Source: Hirundichthys speculiger (Eukaryota; Chordata; Actinopteri; Beloniformes; Exocoetidae). From it: 64,000 nucleotides of DNA. Shown piece after piece: positions 21,487-32,625 of the stretch. Numbering within the stretch: the first letter of the stretch is position 1; each line of letters opens with the position of its first letter. Where the stretch lies: assembly GCA_018398805.1 (NCBI GenBank), contig JAGFBZ010000708.1:1550001-1614000 (forward strand), written 5' to 3'. The translations under genes and the position numbers were made by a program. The notes under the pieces are model-generated. The model saw only the letters and a program-made list of their open reading frames with translations. It had not been told where the DNA came from and ran no database searches.

Positions 21487-22035
21487 CTTTCCAGTAGGGG
21501 CGAGTATTGGCAAGAGCCTCGCAATACGATATGTATCATGATACTTGGGTATCGATACGATATTATCACAATATTATGTACCCAGTTAATATCAAAATTA
21601 AAAGTAGAGATGAAAAATCAAGTTGCTGTATATGTTCATCAGATGATATTGATCATTCAGAGGACAAATTGAGTCAAAACTATTTTCTTCAAAACAACCT
21701 ATTTATTGTTTATTATTAGTGTTTTTGCACATTTAAGTAACTATTACAACATACTGACAGCATTGTAAAAAAAAATCGATATTAGGAAGCTGAAAAATCA
21801 ATATTATATTGGGCGCCGGCCGAAAATCAAAATATATTGCCAAATCGAATTTTTTCAAACCCCTATTGACCAGCTTGTCATAATTCAGTTTTTAGTAAAC
21901 CACACAGATGATGTCTCCACTCAGTTCACTCACTACAACATACTGACAGCATTGTAAAAAAATCGATATGATATTGGGCAGCCAAAAATCGCAATATATT
22001 GCCAAATCGATTTTTTTCACACCGCTACTTTCCAG
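21487..22035 (+). mobile_element. Family B MITE B4 with a second B right end; interleaved target duplications
   Basis: B4 starts at TAGGGGCGAGTATTGGC (21495) after CTTTCCAG (21487-21494). Its body ends at 21865, but the octamer there is TTGACCAG (21866-21873). A second B right end follows at about 21936-22027 and is flanked by CTTTCCAG (22028-22035). The segment TACAACATACTGACAGCATT occurs before both right ends. Confidence 0.8.
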
Positions 22036-22055
22036 CATATATAGACTAACCTTTT

Positions 22056-22624
22056 CCTCATACTAGGGATGCGCGCGATTAGTCGTCTAAATGATTAAAC
22101 GCCCACTCACTTACTAGTCGGCACCAGAAATATTAGTTGTTTAAACTAATTTGTATTTTATTCATGAACAAGGCCGCTTAACTGTCATACAGCCGCCCAC
22201 CACTAGTCGGGGCTACAGAGCCGTCAGGCAGCAGTCTCCCTCTCTGCTGCAATGCTCGAGTAGACTGGAGTTTTAAAATGGCACGGTGGGAAGATGGTCT
22301 CGCTAACCAGCGCGGTTTGGCGGTACTTTAATCTAGAAAATGAAAACAAGGTAGTATGTAGACTGTGTCAGAGACAACTGGCACATAATCACTCGACTGG
22401 AGCAATGCGCAACCACATTCCACTCAAGCATTTGGATGTTAATCTGCACGAGACGACGGCTGCTGATGCTAGCAGTGCTAGCCACACATACACCGTACCG
22501 GGACGCAAACTGATAACTTCCAGGCTGGAGGGCATCTTTTTCTTAGACTAGTCGACTAGTCTTAATTAAAATTTTCGTTTAGTCGACAGGGAAATTAGTC
22601 GCCAGGAACATCCCTATCTCATAC
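22056..22624 (+). mobile_element. hAT relic with BED zinc finger and near-perfect 8-bp target duplication
   Basis: Element 22064-22616 has ends TAGGGATG and CATCCCTA, subterminal AGTCGACTAGT-type repeats, and flanks CCTCATAC / TCTCATAC (7 of 8). The open frame 22294-22551 reads SAVWRYFNLENENKVVCRLC, then a C-x2-C..H-x4-H BED finger (MRNHIPLKH). This is the DNA-binding start of a ZBED/hAT transposase. No catalytic region follows, so this is an internally deleted copy. Confidence 0.85.
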
Positions 22625-23162
22625 GTGGGCCAAATCTCTTTCTTCTTCTCAAACATCCTCCCCGGGTGAACGTGATGTTCATGTACACGTCAGAGCCCGC
22701 TGGGCATGTTTTATTTTAAAAATCCTCTACCATCCTCGTGTCTGACTTCCAGCCAGCTCCATATGCTTTGTGTAAATCGATGCTGTCTTTCAGTGGCCAA
22801 GCGCTAAAATAGATTTGATGCGTATCTCAGGCAGAGCGGTGTGGCCGGTCGCTTCTGGCGCCGACTGCTCTTATTGACGTGAGCGGCTGCAATTAGCAGC
22901 GGCTGGCACAGTTCCACGGCCGTTCCACATCCTGTGGGGCTTCAGTGTGCTTCACGACCCTGAAGTTAGTGTCGTCTCAACATTTTGCATAAAGGCACTT
23001 CATGATGGTGCAACTGTGACTCAGCTGAACCCGATCATCATCCTTCATTCATCCTTTAGCCCAGGTTAGATCAGATGAGATAGAACTTTAATAATCCCCT
23101 CAGGGAAATTAGGGTTCCAGCAACAGCACTGATTGAACAGGACAGATAATAAAAACAGAGGT
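22625..23162. other. No gene recognised
   Basis: Intergenic. A LINE-tail-like scrap (ATAGAACTTTAATAATCCCC) is at about 23079-23150. Confidence 0.45.
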
Positions 23163-23596
23163 AAACTAGAAAAGCAATTGGAGAGCTCAGACCTCCGCCA
23201 AGTGCAACAATTCCCCCTTATAGCGATTTACAGATTGCGATAGAATCCGCCTTCTGGATCAGATCTGGATCAGATCCGGATCAGCCTTTGAAATTTGATA
23301 GAGGTTCCCATTGTCGATCCCTGAGTCAAATTTCATGAGTTTTGGGCAATAATTAACGGAGATATTGAGAAACAAAATTTTCAGCCCCATTGACCGCAAT
23401 GTTATCGAAAATTTGAAAGTGATCCAGAATCCAGGATTTCTTCCGGATCACTCCCAAAATGAAATCAGTTCTTCCTTTTCACATTTCTGACAACTTCTGA
23501 AAATTTCATCAAAATCCATCCATAACTTTTTGAGTTATCTTGTACACAGACAGACAGATAACGCCGGCAAAAACATAACCTCCTTGGCGGAGGTAA
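23163..23596 (+). repeat. Family E repeat, copy 2
   Basis: A complete-looking single copy from AACTAGAAAAGCAATTGG to CTTGGCGGAGGTAA, with the internal ACCTCCGCCAAG / CTTGGCGGAGGT pair intact. It is the cleanest example of the family in the window. Confidence 0.7.
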
Positions 23597-23634
23597 TAAC
23601 CAGGTTTTTGAAACAATGCACACCAGGTGAGCAA

Positions 23635-23690
23635 TGATATGATATGATATGATATGATATGATATATGATATGATATGAAATGATATGAT
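23635..23690. repeat. GATAT microsatellite
   Basis: About eleven imperfect GATAT units. The reverse frame gives a His-Ile-Ile-Ser-Tyr repeat that is not a gene. Confidence 0.9.
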
Positions 23691-23699
23691 GTTGCACAT

Positions 23700-25120
23700 C
23701 AGTTTCATCATCACCCCATCCCCTCTCCTCCTTCCGCTTCTCCTATCACCCCAGAGTTATACAGTTTAAACAGAAGTTTTCTGCCCTGCCTTGTTCTGCT
23801 CCTGTCACTGACCAGGCGTCGGTTGAACTCGGGATGTTTTGGTGTAGGTGGTGCAACTGGCCCAAAATTTTGCACAAAGGCCCATTTTTTTTTGTAACCA
23901 CATACTGAACTACTCGCGCGTAACGCTTTTGCCAAAGTGTAGTATGTAGTATGCAACCAATTCCCTAGTCTGTAGTATGCAGGAAGCACCTGGATGGGAA
24001 GACTTGTAGTGTGCAGCTGACTAGTCTGCCATACTACTACAGCAGCAGGCTGGACTCCATCTATGCCATAGTGAAGTCATTTTTACGGTGGCATACTACA
24101 TACTAGGGACGGCCCCCAGACCAGAATGCAGTACACACTGTATGCTGCATTGCAAGTGCAATATGTAGTAGGTGGTTTCAAAAAAAAAAAAAAACCCTAA
24201 AACAGCCTAAAACAGCATATACAGCCCAGTGCAGGAAAATTAGCAATTTTTCTCCAAAGAAAAAAAACAATAGTCTCAAGCTGAGCTTGGGAAGCACAGA
24301 AGACGGAAGCAACTGAACCAAAACATTTGCTAAATGAATGTGAATAATATTTATTAAAGAGCAAAATAAGTAATATAAGAGAAGAATCTGTGCTAATGTG
24401 AGCTGTGTTGTCTTCCTTCTTCGATTCAAATCAAAAACCAAGTTGCTCATGTGCAACCTCGTCTTATTAAGTTCTCATATGGTCAGGCGAATGTTGAAAC
24501 GTGTAGGTTTAAAGAGGCTTGTTGCACCTTTCTGTTATTGGAACCTGGATGTGCTCACGTCTGTTTGCTTGATTTTACTTTTTTATTTTTTTACTCAATG
24601 TGAAACGAGACAACCCCGTCATACTTGCACACTGGAGATTCAGACTTGACCGACAGTGAAGGGAACGCAGCACAGTCGCTCGGGACGGACAAAAGCTCAC
24701 AACGGCACTCGTGGCAGGAAATGACAATCATTTTTGTGTAACAATGCTCAGATTTTGTTCTAAAACCACGTGAGTGATCCTGTTTTAGTAACTTAAACAT
24801 CTGGCCAAACATTATTTTTGATAGTGGATTTGAACTGTGATAGTGATCAGACAAATCGATCCCTCTGACCGGTTTGTGTTCGTGTTTCATCTCAGCCTCA
24901 CAGTCCCGTCCCACATACGATGGTTTGATCCGTTTTTTTTTCTCTCTTTTAACTCTCTTATATAAACGGGGACACTGTAAGTTAAAACAGTGACATCACG
25001 GTGCTACGGTGGTCAGAGTGGCAGCTGATTGAACCTCTTACGACGGCATGCATATACACTAAAGCACAAACATGCACACGTCTGCATGTACATTGTGCAC
25101 GTGCACATGTACATTTGATA
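23700..25120. other. No gene recognised
   Basis: It contains degenerate AGTATGTAGTATGCA-type repeats at about 23935-24175 and an A run at 24180-24194. No coding evidence. Confidence 0.45.
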
Positions 25121-25476
25121 GTGTCTGGTAGGGGTGAGTATTGGCAAGGACCTCACAATACGATATGTATCATGATACTTGGGTCACGGTGCGATATTAT
25201 CACGATATCATGATATATTGCAATATTCTACCCAGTTAATATCAAAATTAAAAGTAGAGATGAAAAATCGAGTTGCTGTATATGTTCATCAGATGATATT
25301 GATCATTCAGAGGACAAATTGAGTCAAAACTATTTGCTTCAAAACAACCTATTTATTGTTTATTATTAGTGTTTTTTAAAAAAAATGATATTAGGAGCTG
25401 AATTGATATCATATTGGGCGGCTGAAAATCGCAATATATTGCCAAATTGATTTTTTTTCACACCCCTAGTGTCTGG
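25121..25476 (+). mobile_element. Family B hAT-like MITE B5, intact with perfect target duplication
   Basis: The 340-base element at 25129-25468 has ends TAGGGGTGAGTATTGGC and TTCACACCCCTA and identical octamers GTGTCTGG (25121-25128, 25469-25476). This copy best defines family B as hAT-like. Confidence 0.92.
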
Positions 25477-26732
25477 GTTGGATCCCGCCCACTGTGAGAG
25501 GCGGGTGGGATTTAGAGGCCATGAATGTTGACCGGCCCAAAAACGAGTTTGATTCATCATCAGCAGAGTACACTGAGAAAGCTGGTGAGATTGTGAAAAC
25601 GTAGCGCTTTTTAATTTTATTTTAGCCTCTTTTGTCCTGGGGGGGGGGGTTATTTGTTGTTGTAGGAAGCCTCCCGGTGGTAATGTCCTTTACAACGTGA
25701 CAAAAATCTGCTTTCCTTTTCCTCAAGCTTCACACTACTCCTCAAAGCAGCTTGTGTTTTTCTCTGTTTGTCTCATTTCTGTGAAGTGATGCCTTTTTAT
25801 CAAAGCAATAGACTTGCTACAGTATTTGAATGACCCGGACCTCACACACACACCTCACAAACTGTACAGACTCAAGCAAATGCACAGACAATCAGAGGGA
25901 GAGAGACGGACGGGGAAGGACGGAGAGCCCCCCCCACCCCCCCCCCCATCCACAGGTTGGGCTGGACCGTGCTGAGCCTGGACTTAATGACACTAACCAT
26001 GTTTACATGCACCCCCTGTTGTGCACAGTCGTGCCAGTCGGCAGTGCTGCACTTTGAGGAAGGAGGACATAAAAAAAATCCACCTGGCGTGTTGTTAGCT
26101 GTCTCTGATTGATAGATGAATCACTCTAAAATGGTGAATGGGATTTAAAAAAATAACTGACCATTTTCTTTACTGTTAACTGCTGGGATGGCTGGGTCAA
26201 AGACGGTGTAATGGTCCCAGGAACTAAACTCAGGTAGTGAACAATGACCCATTTTGACCAAAAGCACCTGGAACTTCATCACTTAGGACCTTTTCTTTTC
26301 CTTTTTTAAGGAGCTTAAAGCAGTCTTGAGCCACATTTCTACTGAGCGCTGCAGCTCAGTTGGGATGGGTACAGTGCAGGTTGTAGCTGCCAGCTCTGGT
26401 TGGTGGGCGAGGTGGCCGGCTCCATAACAGAATGACATCTCACCCAGAAGGGTATGGAGCCCCGTTTGGGTCATAATCCAATTAATAAATGAGACTATTA
26501 TTATGAAATACAGGTGTTTATTATTATGAAATATTTCCCATTATTATGATAATGGTTTAGTTTTTCATAAGAATGAGCTTTTACCAGGGGCGCAGATAGG
26601 ATTTTTAAACTGGGGGGGACTGAGCTGTCATTATAATTCTGAGTTTTCTTACTGAATTAACATTGGTAGACAAAAGCCTATCTAGATAACACTCGCCTTA
26701 CATGATCAACTTATTATTTGTCTGGTATGAAA
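25477..26732. other. No gene recognised
   Basis: Intergenic, with a G run near 25640 and C runs at 25926-25947. A CAGGGGCGCAGATAGG scrap at about 26586 resembles an eroded transposon end. Confidence 0.45.
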
Positions 26733-27437
26733 GGGTGAATTCCAATTCCTCCTTTAACCCTCAATCTCAACCCTCAATCTCAAAAATGCGCGCTCCCACT
26801 AAGTGCAAGTGCTGTACCGATTCTTAGAAAGTCAAGTTGAGAGACGAGTTTGAGGGCTGTATCGCCCTCAATATTGAGATTTTCCAACACCACCCTTGGA
26901 AGTAAGGGCTACCCAGAAGGCACTGGGTAATTTAGCCAAGACATCTTCGAAAAGGATGCTGACAAAAAAAGATGGCTAGAAATGTAAGTATCTTCGTAGA
27001 TATAAATGTTACAAAACCATCTTATTGTCTTTGTTTGAGACTTTTTTCATGGAATAACATCGTTGTTGCGTAACATTTATTTTTTTACTTTACGATGTTT
27101 GTCGTCGGCGGGTCCCGGTCAGCTTCACGTTACTTGTATACCTTGTTGTAGTGACGGAGGACTGAATAATGAATCCTCTATTGTGTTATTTGCTAATATT
27201 ATTTGGAGAAAATACAGCGCTCTTTTCAATGTTATCCCTGAGTCATTTCAAGAAATACAGAGACAACACGAACTCTGATACATTTAAGACGTAACTGCAC
27301 TCAAGGGGTGACCCATTTCTAAGTCACAAGATAGACCTGACACTTACTTTCAAGGGTTTAGATTAAGGGCCAAAAATTGAGAGTTAAGGGCGAGGGTTGA
27401 GATTGAGGGTTAAGAGAGGAATTGGAATTCACCCTTT
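26733..27437 (+). mobile_element. Family F element copy F3, both ends intact
   Basis: Ends AAGGGTGAATTCCAATTCCT and AGGAATTGGAATTCACCCTT are exact inverse complements. The interior matches F1 and F2. No convincing target duplication, so the superfamily is undecided. Confidence 0.7.
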
Positions 27438-27700
27438 ATCAGGTTCTAACTGGCTCAGTTTTTACACGACACAATGGGGGCATGGGCTTCCTTTCAACGC
27501 TGGCCCTCATTGGCTGTTGTAGGCTGTGGACAGGAAAGGGAAGCTGCTAGTCACTTGCTAGACACGGGCACTTGTATCAGGGTGTGTAGAAGGAGAGAAA
27601 CATCTATCTATCTCTTTTACCGGGCATGTGGCCGTTTAAAACAAGCAGTCTTGAGTTCTCAGAAATGGCAGTTGTGTTTTTCACCGTGTCAGCTACAGTC

Positions 27701-28145
27701 CGTGAAAGTAGGGCTGTAGCGATACACTAATCTCACGATATGATACGCTCCACGATATTCGGCTCACAATACGATATATATCGATATTCATCTTACGATA
27801 CATTTACATAATTTTCTGAAAGATTTTAAAGGGACAAAGTGATTTTGGTGACATCTTGTGAGTGTTCCAATGACTTTGTTTGAATTAATTGAACTGAAAG
27901 CGTCAATTACACATTATATGGCTGACAGGCAGCTTACAAATGCTGGACAAAATGAATAAAAGATGTATTGAGAAAAATAGTTTTATTTATTTAAACAGTG
28001 CAAATTGTTGCTTGCAAGCGTTTAAAGGTGGGACACAGGGGTTTTGAAAGGAGCTATCGATACCCGCGGCTGAAAAATCGATACTCGATAAAATATCGAT
28101 ATGTATATTGGGGAATTGATAAAATCCCTCAGCTCTACGTGGAAG
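27701..28145. mobile_element. Family A hAT-like MITE, copy 3, with target duplication
   Basis: The element at 27709-28137 runs from TAGGGCTGTAGCGATACAC to CCCTCAGCTCTA. Flanks are CGTGAAAG and CGTGGAAG (7 of 8). Confidence 0.85.
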
Positions 28146-29129
28146 TGTTCATAGCTCCAGCTTAACTACACCGTACCACAGGTTTAGCTCGACCAACACA
28201 GCGGAGTCAAGAAGTGGAGCGATATACCAGTTCTTCTGGTACCCTTTCCGACTTTAAACAAAGAACCCCCCCCAAAAAAAAAAAAAAAAAAAAACATACC
28301 GCATCAAAATGAACTGTTCTGTACCGCTCAGCTGAAATCTGGCTCAAGATACAGGGGAGAAGAGTCGAATTAGGTCAGCCTAAATGTAGCCTTTAGGGAT
28401 TCAACGCTGGCCTCAGCAGCTTTTATATACTGCTTAACACATTTATGAAACACCTTTACGACACATCAGGAGGAAGTAAATCTCACCTTTCCGACAGACC
28501 TTTAATGATTGTTAAATTAACAACATTCAGACTCACTTGTGTCAAACGAGATATCTGAGACCGGTCCACTAGTCTTCATTAATGTGGACCTGCACATGAA
28601 AAATATGTCCAACTCCCTGACCCAATGCTGTCCCTGAATGTAGAGAGGCTGAGACAGGATCCCTTCAGACCAGTAATAACCAGCAGAGCCACCGTACTGG
28701 ACGTTCACTGTGACGGGGGGGATTTTCCACATTTGTTTCCTGAACGAGTGTTATGATGAATTGTGGTGATTTTTGTACACATTTCAAAGGAATACTACTC
28801 ATCGTAAATTAGTGGTAAATTAGATCAGTGGGTTCCTTCCTTTATCTGAAAGGGTAAACCAGGACGTGGCTTCACTGCAGTGACCCAGTGTGTTGAGGTT
28901 CTACATTTCTGTGAGGTTGTTGGTTCTTTCATTTGTGCCTTAGAATGTAAATGTAAAAATGAAACAAAAAAAAAAAACATGACTCTGACCATCTCAGCCG
29001 TCAGTGCATCTGTATCTAGGACAGGAAGACGAGTACTGCTTCCCCACTAGGATGCTTTTTGGAAAAGAAATCTCCCCCATAACTGTTCAGTCTGTGGTTC
29101 TTGCTGCGGAAAATGGAGGCCCCCCTCCA
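28146..29129. other. No gene recognised
   Basis: Intergenic, with an A run at 28275-28294. No feature supported. Confidence 0.45.
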
Positions 29130-29262
29130 AAGATTCAGATTAGCTTAATTTCTATAGCATCTGTTACAGTGCAAACAGTCTTTAGATGCTTCTCAGAGAA
29201 CGTGAGCCCCCAAGCAAAAAGTAATGGGTGGCAAGAAAAAACTCCCCTACTAACACTGGCAA
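29130..29262 (-). mobile_element. LINE-tail-like fragment
   Basis: GAGCCCCCAAGCAAAAAGTA and GGCAAGAAAAAACTCCC resemble the common fish retroposon end in reverse orientation. It is short and old. Confidence 0.4.
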
Positions 29263-31142
29263 GATCTTAGTTCTCGGAAAAGGTTCCTCCGTTTTCATGC
29301 TTGCAGTGCATTTGCATCTGATGAACTGTGAATTTTTCACGTTAGCAAACTAGCTAAACTTTTAATTTTTTTTTAAAAAGGGTTAGACATTTTCATCATG
29401 CTGTCATGCATTACTGTCCGAATACGAAATGGTGCAGAAACAAAGACGTTCTGTCTAGTCTCAGGAATTTGGCTGCATGAATTTCAGTCTTAAACCACGA
29501 CACGTCAATAACTACAACTTTATTTGAACAGAAGCTGCACATTGATGCAGCGTTTGGAGACTGTGCTCCCAGTGGCTTTCAGGCAAGAGGAACTTTACCA
29601 TAGTTCCTCTGAGGTGCCCCCATCTTTTTTATGTCTGCAAACACAGGGACTAAAGACAATCACACTTTGTAGTTCTACCTTTGTCAGGACTTTTTTTTTT
29701 AAACTTTTTTCTTTATTTTTGCTCCTACCTCAAAGTAAGTACTGTCCCAGCACAAGAGGTAACACCGGTAACAACATTTTAAACATATGTTGGTCAGTTG
29801 TGCATGAAAGCAACACCACCACCCACCATTACAATTTAAAAAAATAAACTAATGTAAAGCATTAGTAAAAACAAAGCAAAGGGAAAAAAAATGGCAGCAC
29901 AGTTTTTATATGTGTACTTGGTGGCAGCTGTTCTTTAAAGAAAAAGCTTTTGAATGCATGTCGTCTTCACTGGAGCTGTCCGGTCCAGATCTTCACTCAT
30001 GGAGTCAAAGTAACTGTTGGGGTCAGAAGGACCCATGCAGTACCGTTAACTCCATCTGGATAGTCATCTGGCCGGGTTGTCCCGGGAGCAGGCCGTTAAT
30101 AAAGACCTGTGGGTTTCCTACCGAGACGTCCCAACATGGACGTCTCATTGCAAAGGAAGAACAAGGAATGTGATGTAAAACATTATGATACAAATTAATT
30201 TTCATCAGTTGTCATTATTACACTTACCTCCACCGAAGAAAGCCTGCGGCACAAATTCAAATTTACATTTTTCATCAATCTCCACAAATTCAGTGCAGTT
30301 CAGTTTATTTGTATTGCGTCAATTCACTGCGGAAGTCATCTCGAGTCATTTTACAGGTAAAGAAATCAAGTTCAATACATGTTGCATTTGAATCCACTGT
30401 GTCCAAAATTTTCCCGTTCACATTCATTAGTGGACTCTGTCCAGGCACTGTCCAAACGTCCAAACGCATGCGTGCTGGCGTGACAGGTGATTGGAAGTTA
30501 TCCAGAGGAGGGACTATGGGCTTGCATGGGTGCTGGCCCTGTGATGGCCTGCTGACCTGTTCAGGGTGTTTCCCCACGTTTGTCTGGTGATGGCTGGTGA
30601 CTCCAGCCAACCTGGATGTATGATTTGTAAAACTGATTAGTTGTCGAGTATTGTTTTTAATACAGAAATGACAGAAATTTTTACATGAAGCTATCCAGGG
30701 TTTTATGTGTCTGCTCTCTGGAGATCCAAAACTGGGTTAGATGTCTGCTGAATTCTGCAGAAAACACAACCACTGAGTCTTTGAGCCCCATCTTCAAAAT
30801 CTTGTCAGTGGAAACTGCCTTCTTGAGGTTTTCAGAGTATCTAAAACAAAGCAAAGTAATTAACTCACCTCCAGATGTACCAGTACTTAACTTGATTATT
30901 TTTATTTAATATACACGATATACACTTCGCTCTCCAGAAGTCAGGAGCTTTGAAAACATTTATGCAGAAAATAAATGGGTTCAAATTGATAAATATTAAC
31001 AGACCCAAACCCAGCTCTTGGCTCTGTATGTTATATTTAGGTTTACAACACAGTAGAATCATCATAGCAGAAGTACACGGCATTAAAAAGATTTAACGTT
31101 CCATGTTTACGAGGTCTTGAACTTCAATAAGTAGAACCTCAT
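29263..31142. other. No gene recognised
   Basis: Intergenic. A stretch at 30530-30605 (CCTGTGATGGCCTGCTGACC, then TCAGGGTGTTTCCCC) resembles widespread LINE-derived sequence in fishes. The open frames here carry no known motif. Confidence 0.4.
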
Positions 31143-31150
31143 ACGAACAG

Positions 31151-31400
31151 TAGGGGTGAGTATTGGCAAGGACCTCGCAATACAATATGTTTCATCATAT
31201 TTGGGTCACGATATTATCACGATATCGTGATATCACTCGCGATATTGTGAAATTCTACCTAGTTAATATCAAAATTAAAAGTAGAGATGAAAAATCAAGT
31301 TGCTGTATATGTTCATCAGATGATATTGATCATTCAGAGGACAAATTGAGTCAAAACTATTTGCTTCAAAATAACCTATTTGTTGTTTATTATTTGTGTT
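31151..31400 (+). mobile_element. Family B MITE B6, truncated
   Basis: It starts TAGGGGTGAGTATTGGC and follows the B consensus as far as TTTGTTGTTTATTATTTGTG. The right third is missing. Confidence 0.8.
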
Positions 31401-31829
31401 TCAAATGCTCGTCTTCATATGTTGACCAAATGTGAGAACCTCTACAAAGGCAGAAATGTCAACTTGCTTGTCTGCAGCATTTAGGTCTGTGCTAACAAAA
31501 TGCTAAGAAGGAGTGACGTCAGCAATGATCTTGGAGTTGAAAATGGAGTTATAGCTAAGTGCTCCCAGACTGATGGGCAGCTTCAACTCCATGTATTCGT
31601 GTCTCCAGAGGGGCAGTTGGTTATAACATAAAAACACAGAGAAGTATCTCAAGTACATGACAACACACAGGCTCATAAGAACACAATGCATTAAAATAGC
31701 CCAGGGATGGTGAGTCAAGTTCCCCTCAAAGAAACTGCAAAAAAAAAAAACAATGAAAGTAGACTGGTATCAGTTAGCTTGGTAAATGTTAAAGTTGATT
31801 AGTCCTATTAAAAAATACTTCACAAGTAT
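31401..31829. other. No gene recognised
   Basis: Intergenic, with an A run at 31739-31750. Confidence 0.4.
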
Positions 31830-32595
31830 AGAAGTTAAAATAAAATAAAGCTTATTGTGACTGCCAGGGCATTAATGTCATCCTATTTTTATAGAAAATA
31901 ATAAAAGTCTACAAACAAAATCCGACAAAATGATTGTGTCTCAGCACAATCAGAACATTAAAACAGGTAATTTCTGAGGTAACAGCAGAAACTTTTAACG
32001 GGGAGTTCAACTTGTCAGTTGTTACAAATAACCTTGTTTCTGTTGAATCCTCCATCTGGGAGAACTTTAAAATGAAAATGTCCATGTTAAAGTTCAGTAA
32101 CTTTACCAATCCATGTATCAATCATTCTTTCCATTTTCAATTGTCAATCAAAAATTTAAAAAACGGGCCACAGAACTGAATTAGTTTTATAATGGAGGAC
32201 TGGACTTTCTGTTGTCGTTACACATCTGTGCCACTAGATGGAGCCACACTGCAGTAACCAGCTAGAGAACAGCAGGACAGTGAACACATGGAGCAGATCT
32301 GATGGAACATGGAGGAATGACACGAAAGTTTTGTTCCAGTCCAGAATTGTTAATATTACTACCTGAGTTGCTACCTGAACTGTAAAGTTCACAGATTTTT
32401 ACCGTTCTCCATGTCTGTTTCTAGCTTTTTCGCATATTTTCCTGCCAAATATTTTCCGGTTCCACAGCAGCCAGTAACAGACTTTTCAAAACAAAAGCAT
32501 GTGAACAATGTTCGTTAACGCGCGATAAAATAAATGTTGGCGTTAATAAATTAAGGACTTAACATGATAATAACGCATTAACTTGCTCAGTCCTA
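31830..32595 (+). mobile_element. Family D hAT-like element D3, left end missing
   Basis: It shares the D2 body, with an internal deletion after CAATCAAAAATTTAAAAAAC, and ends in TTGCTCAGTCCTA. An ATAAT-type microsatellite follows at 32596-32625. Confidence 0.75.
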
Positions 32596-32625
32596 AATAT
32601 AATATAATATAATATAATATAATGA

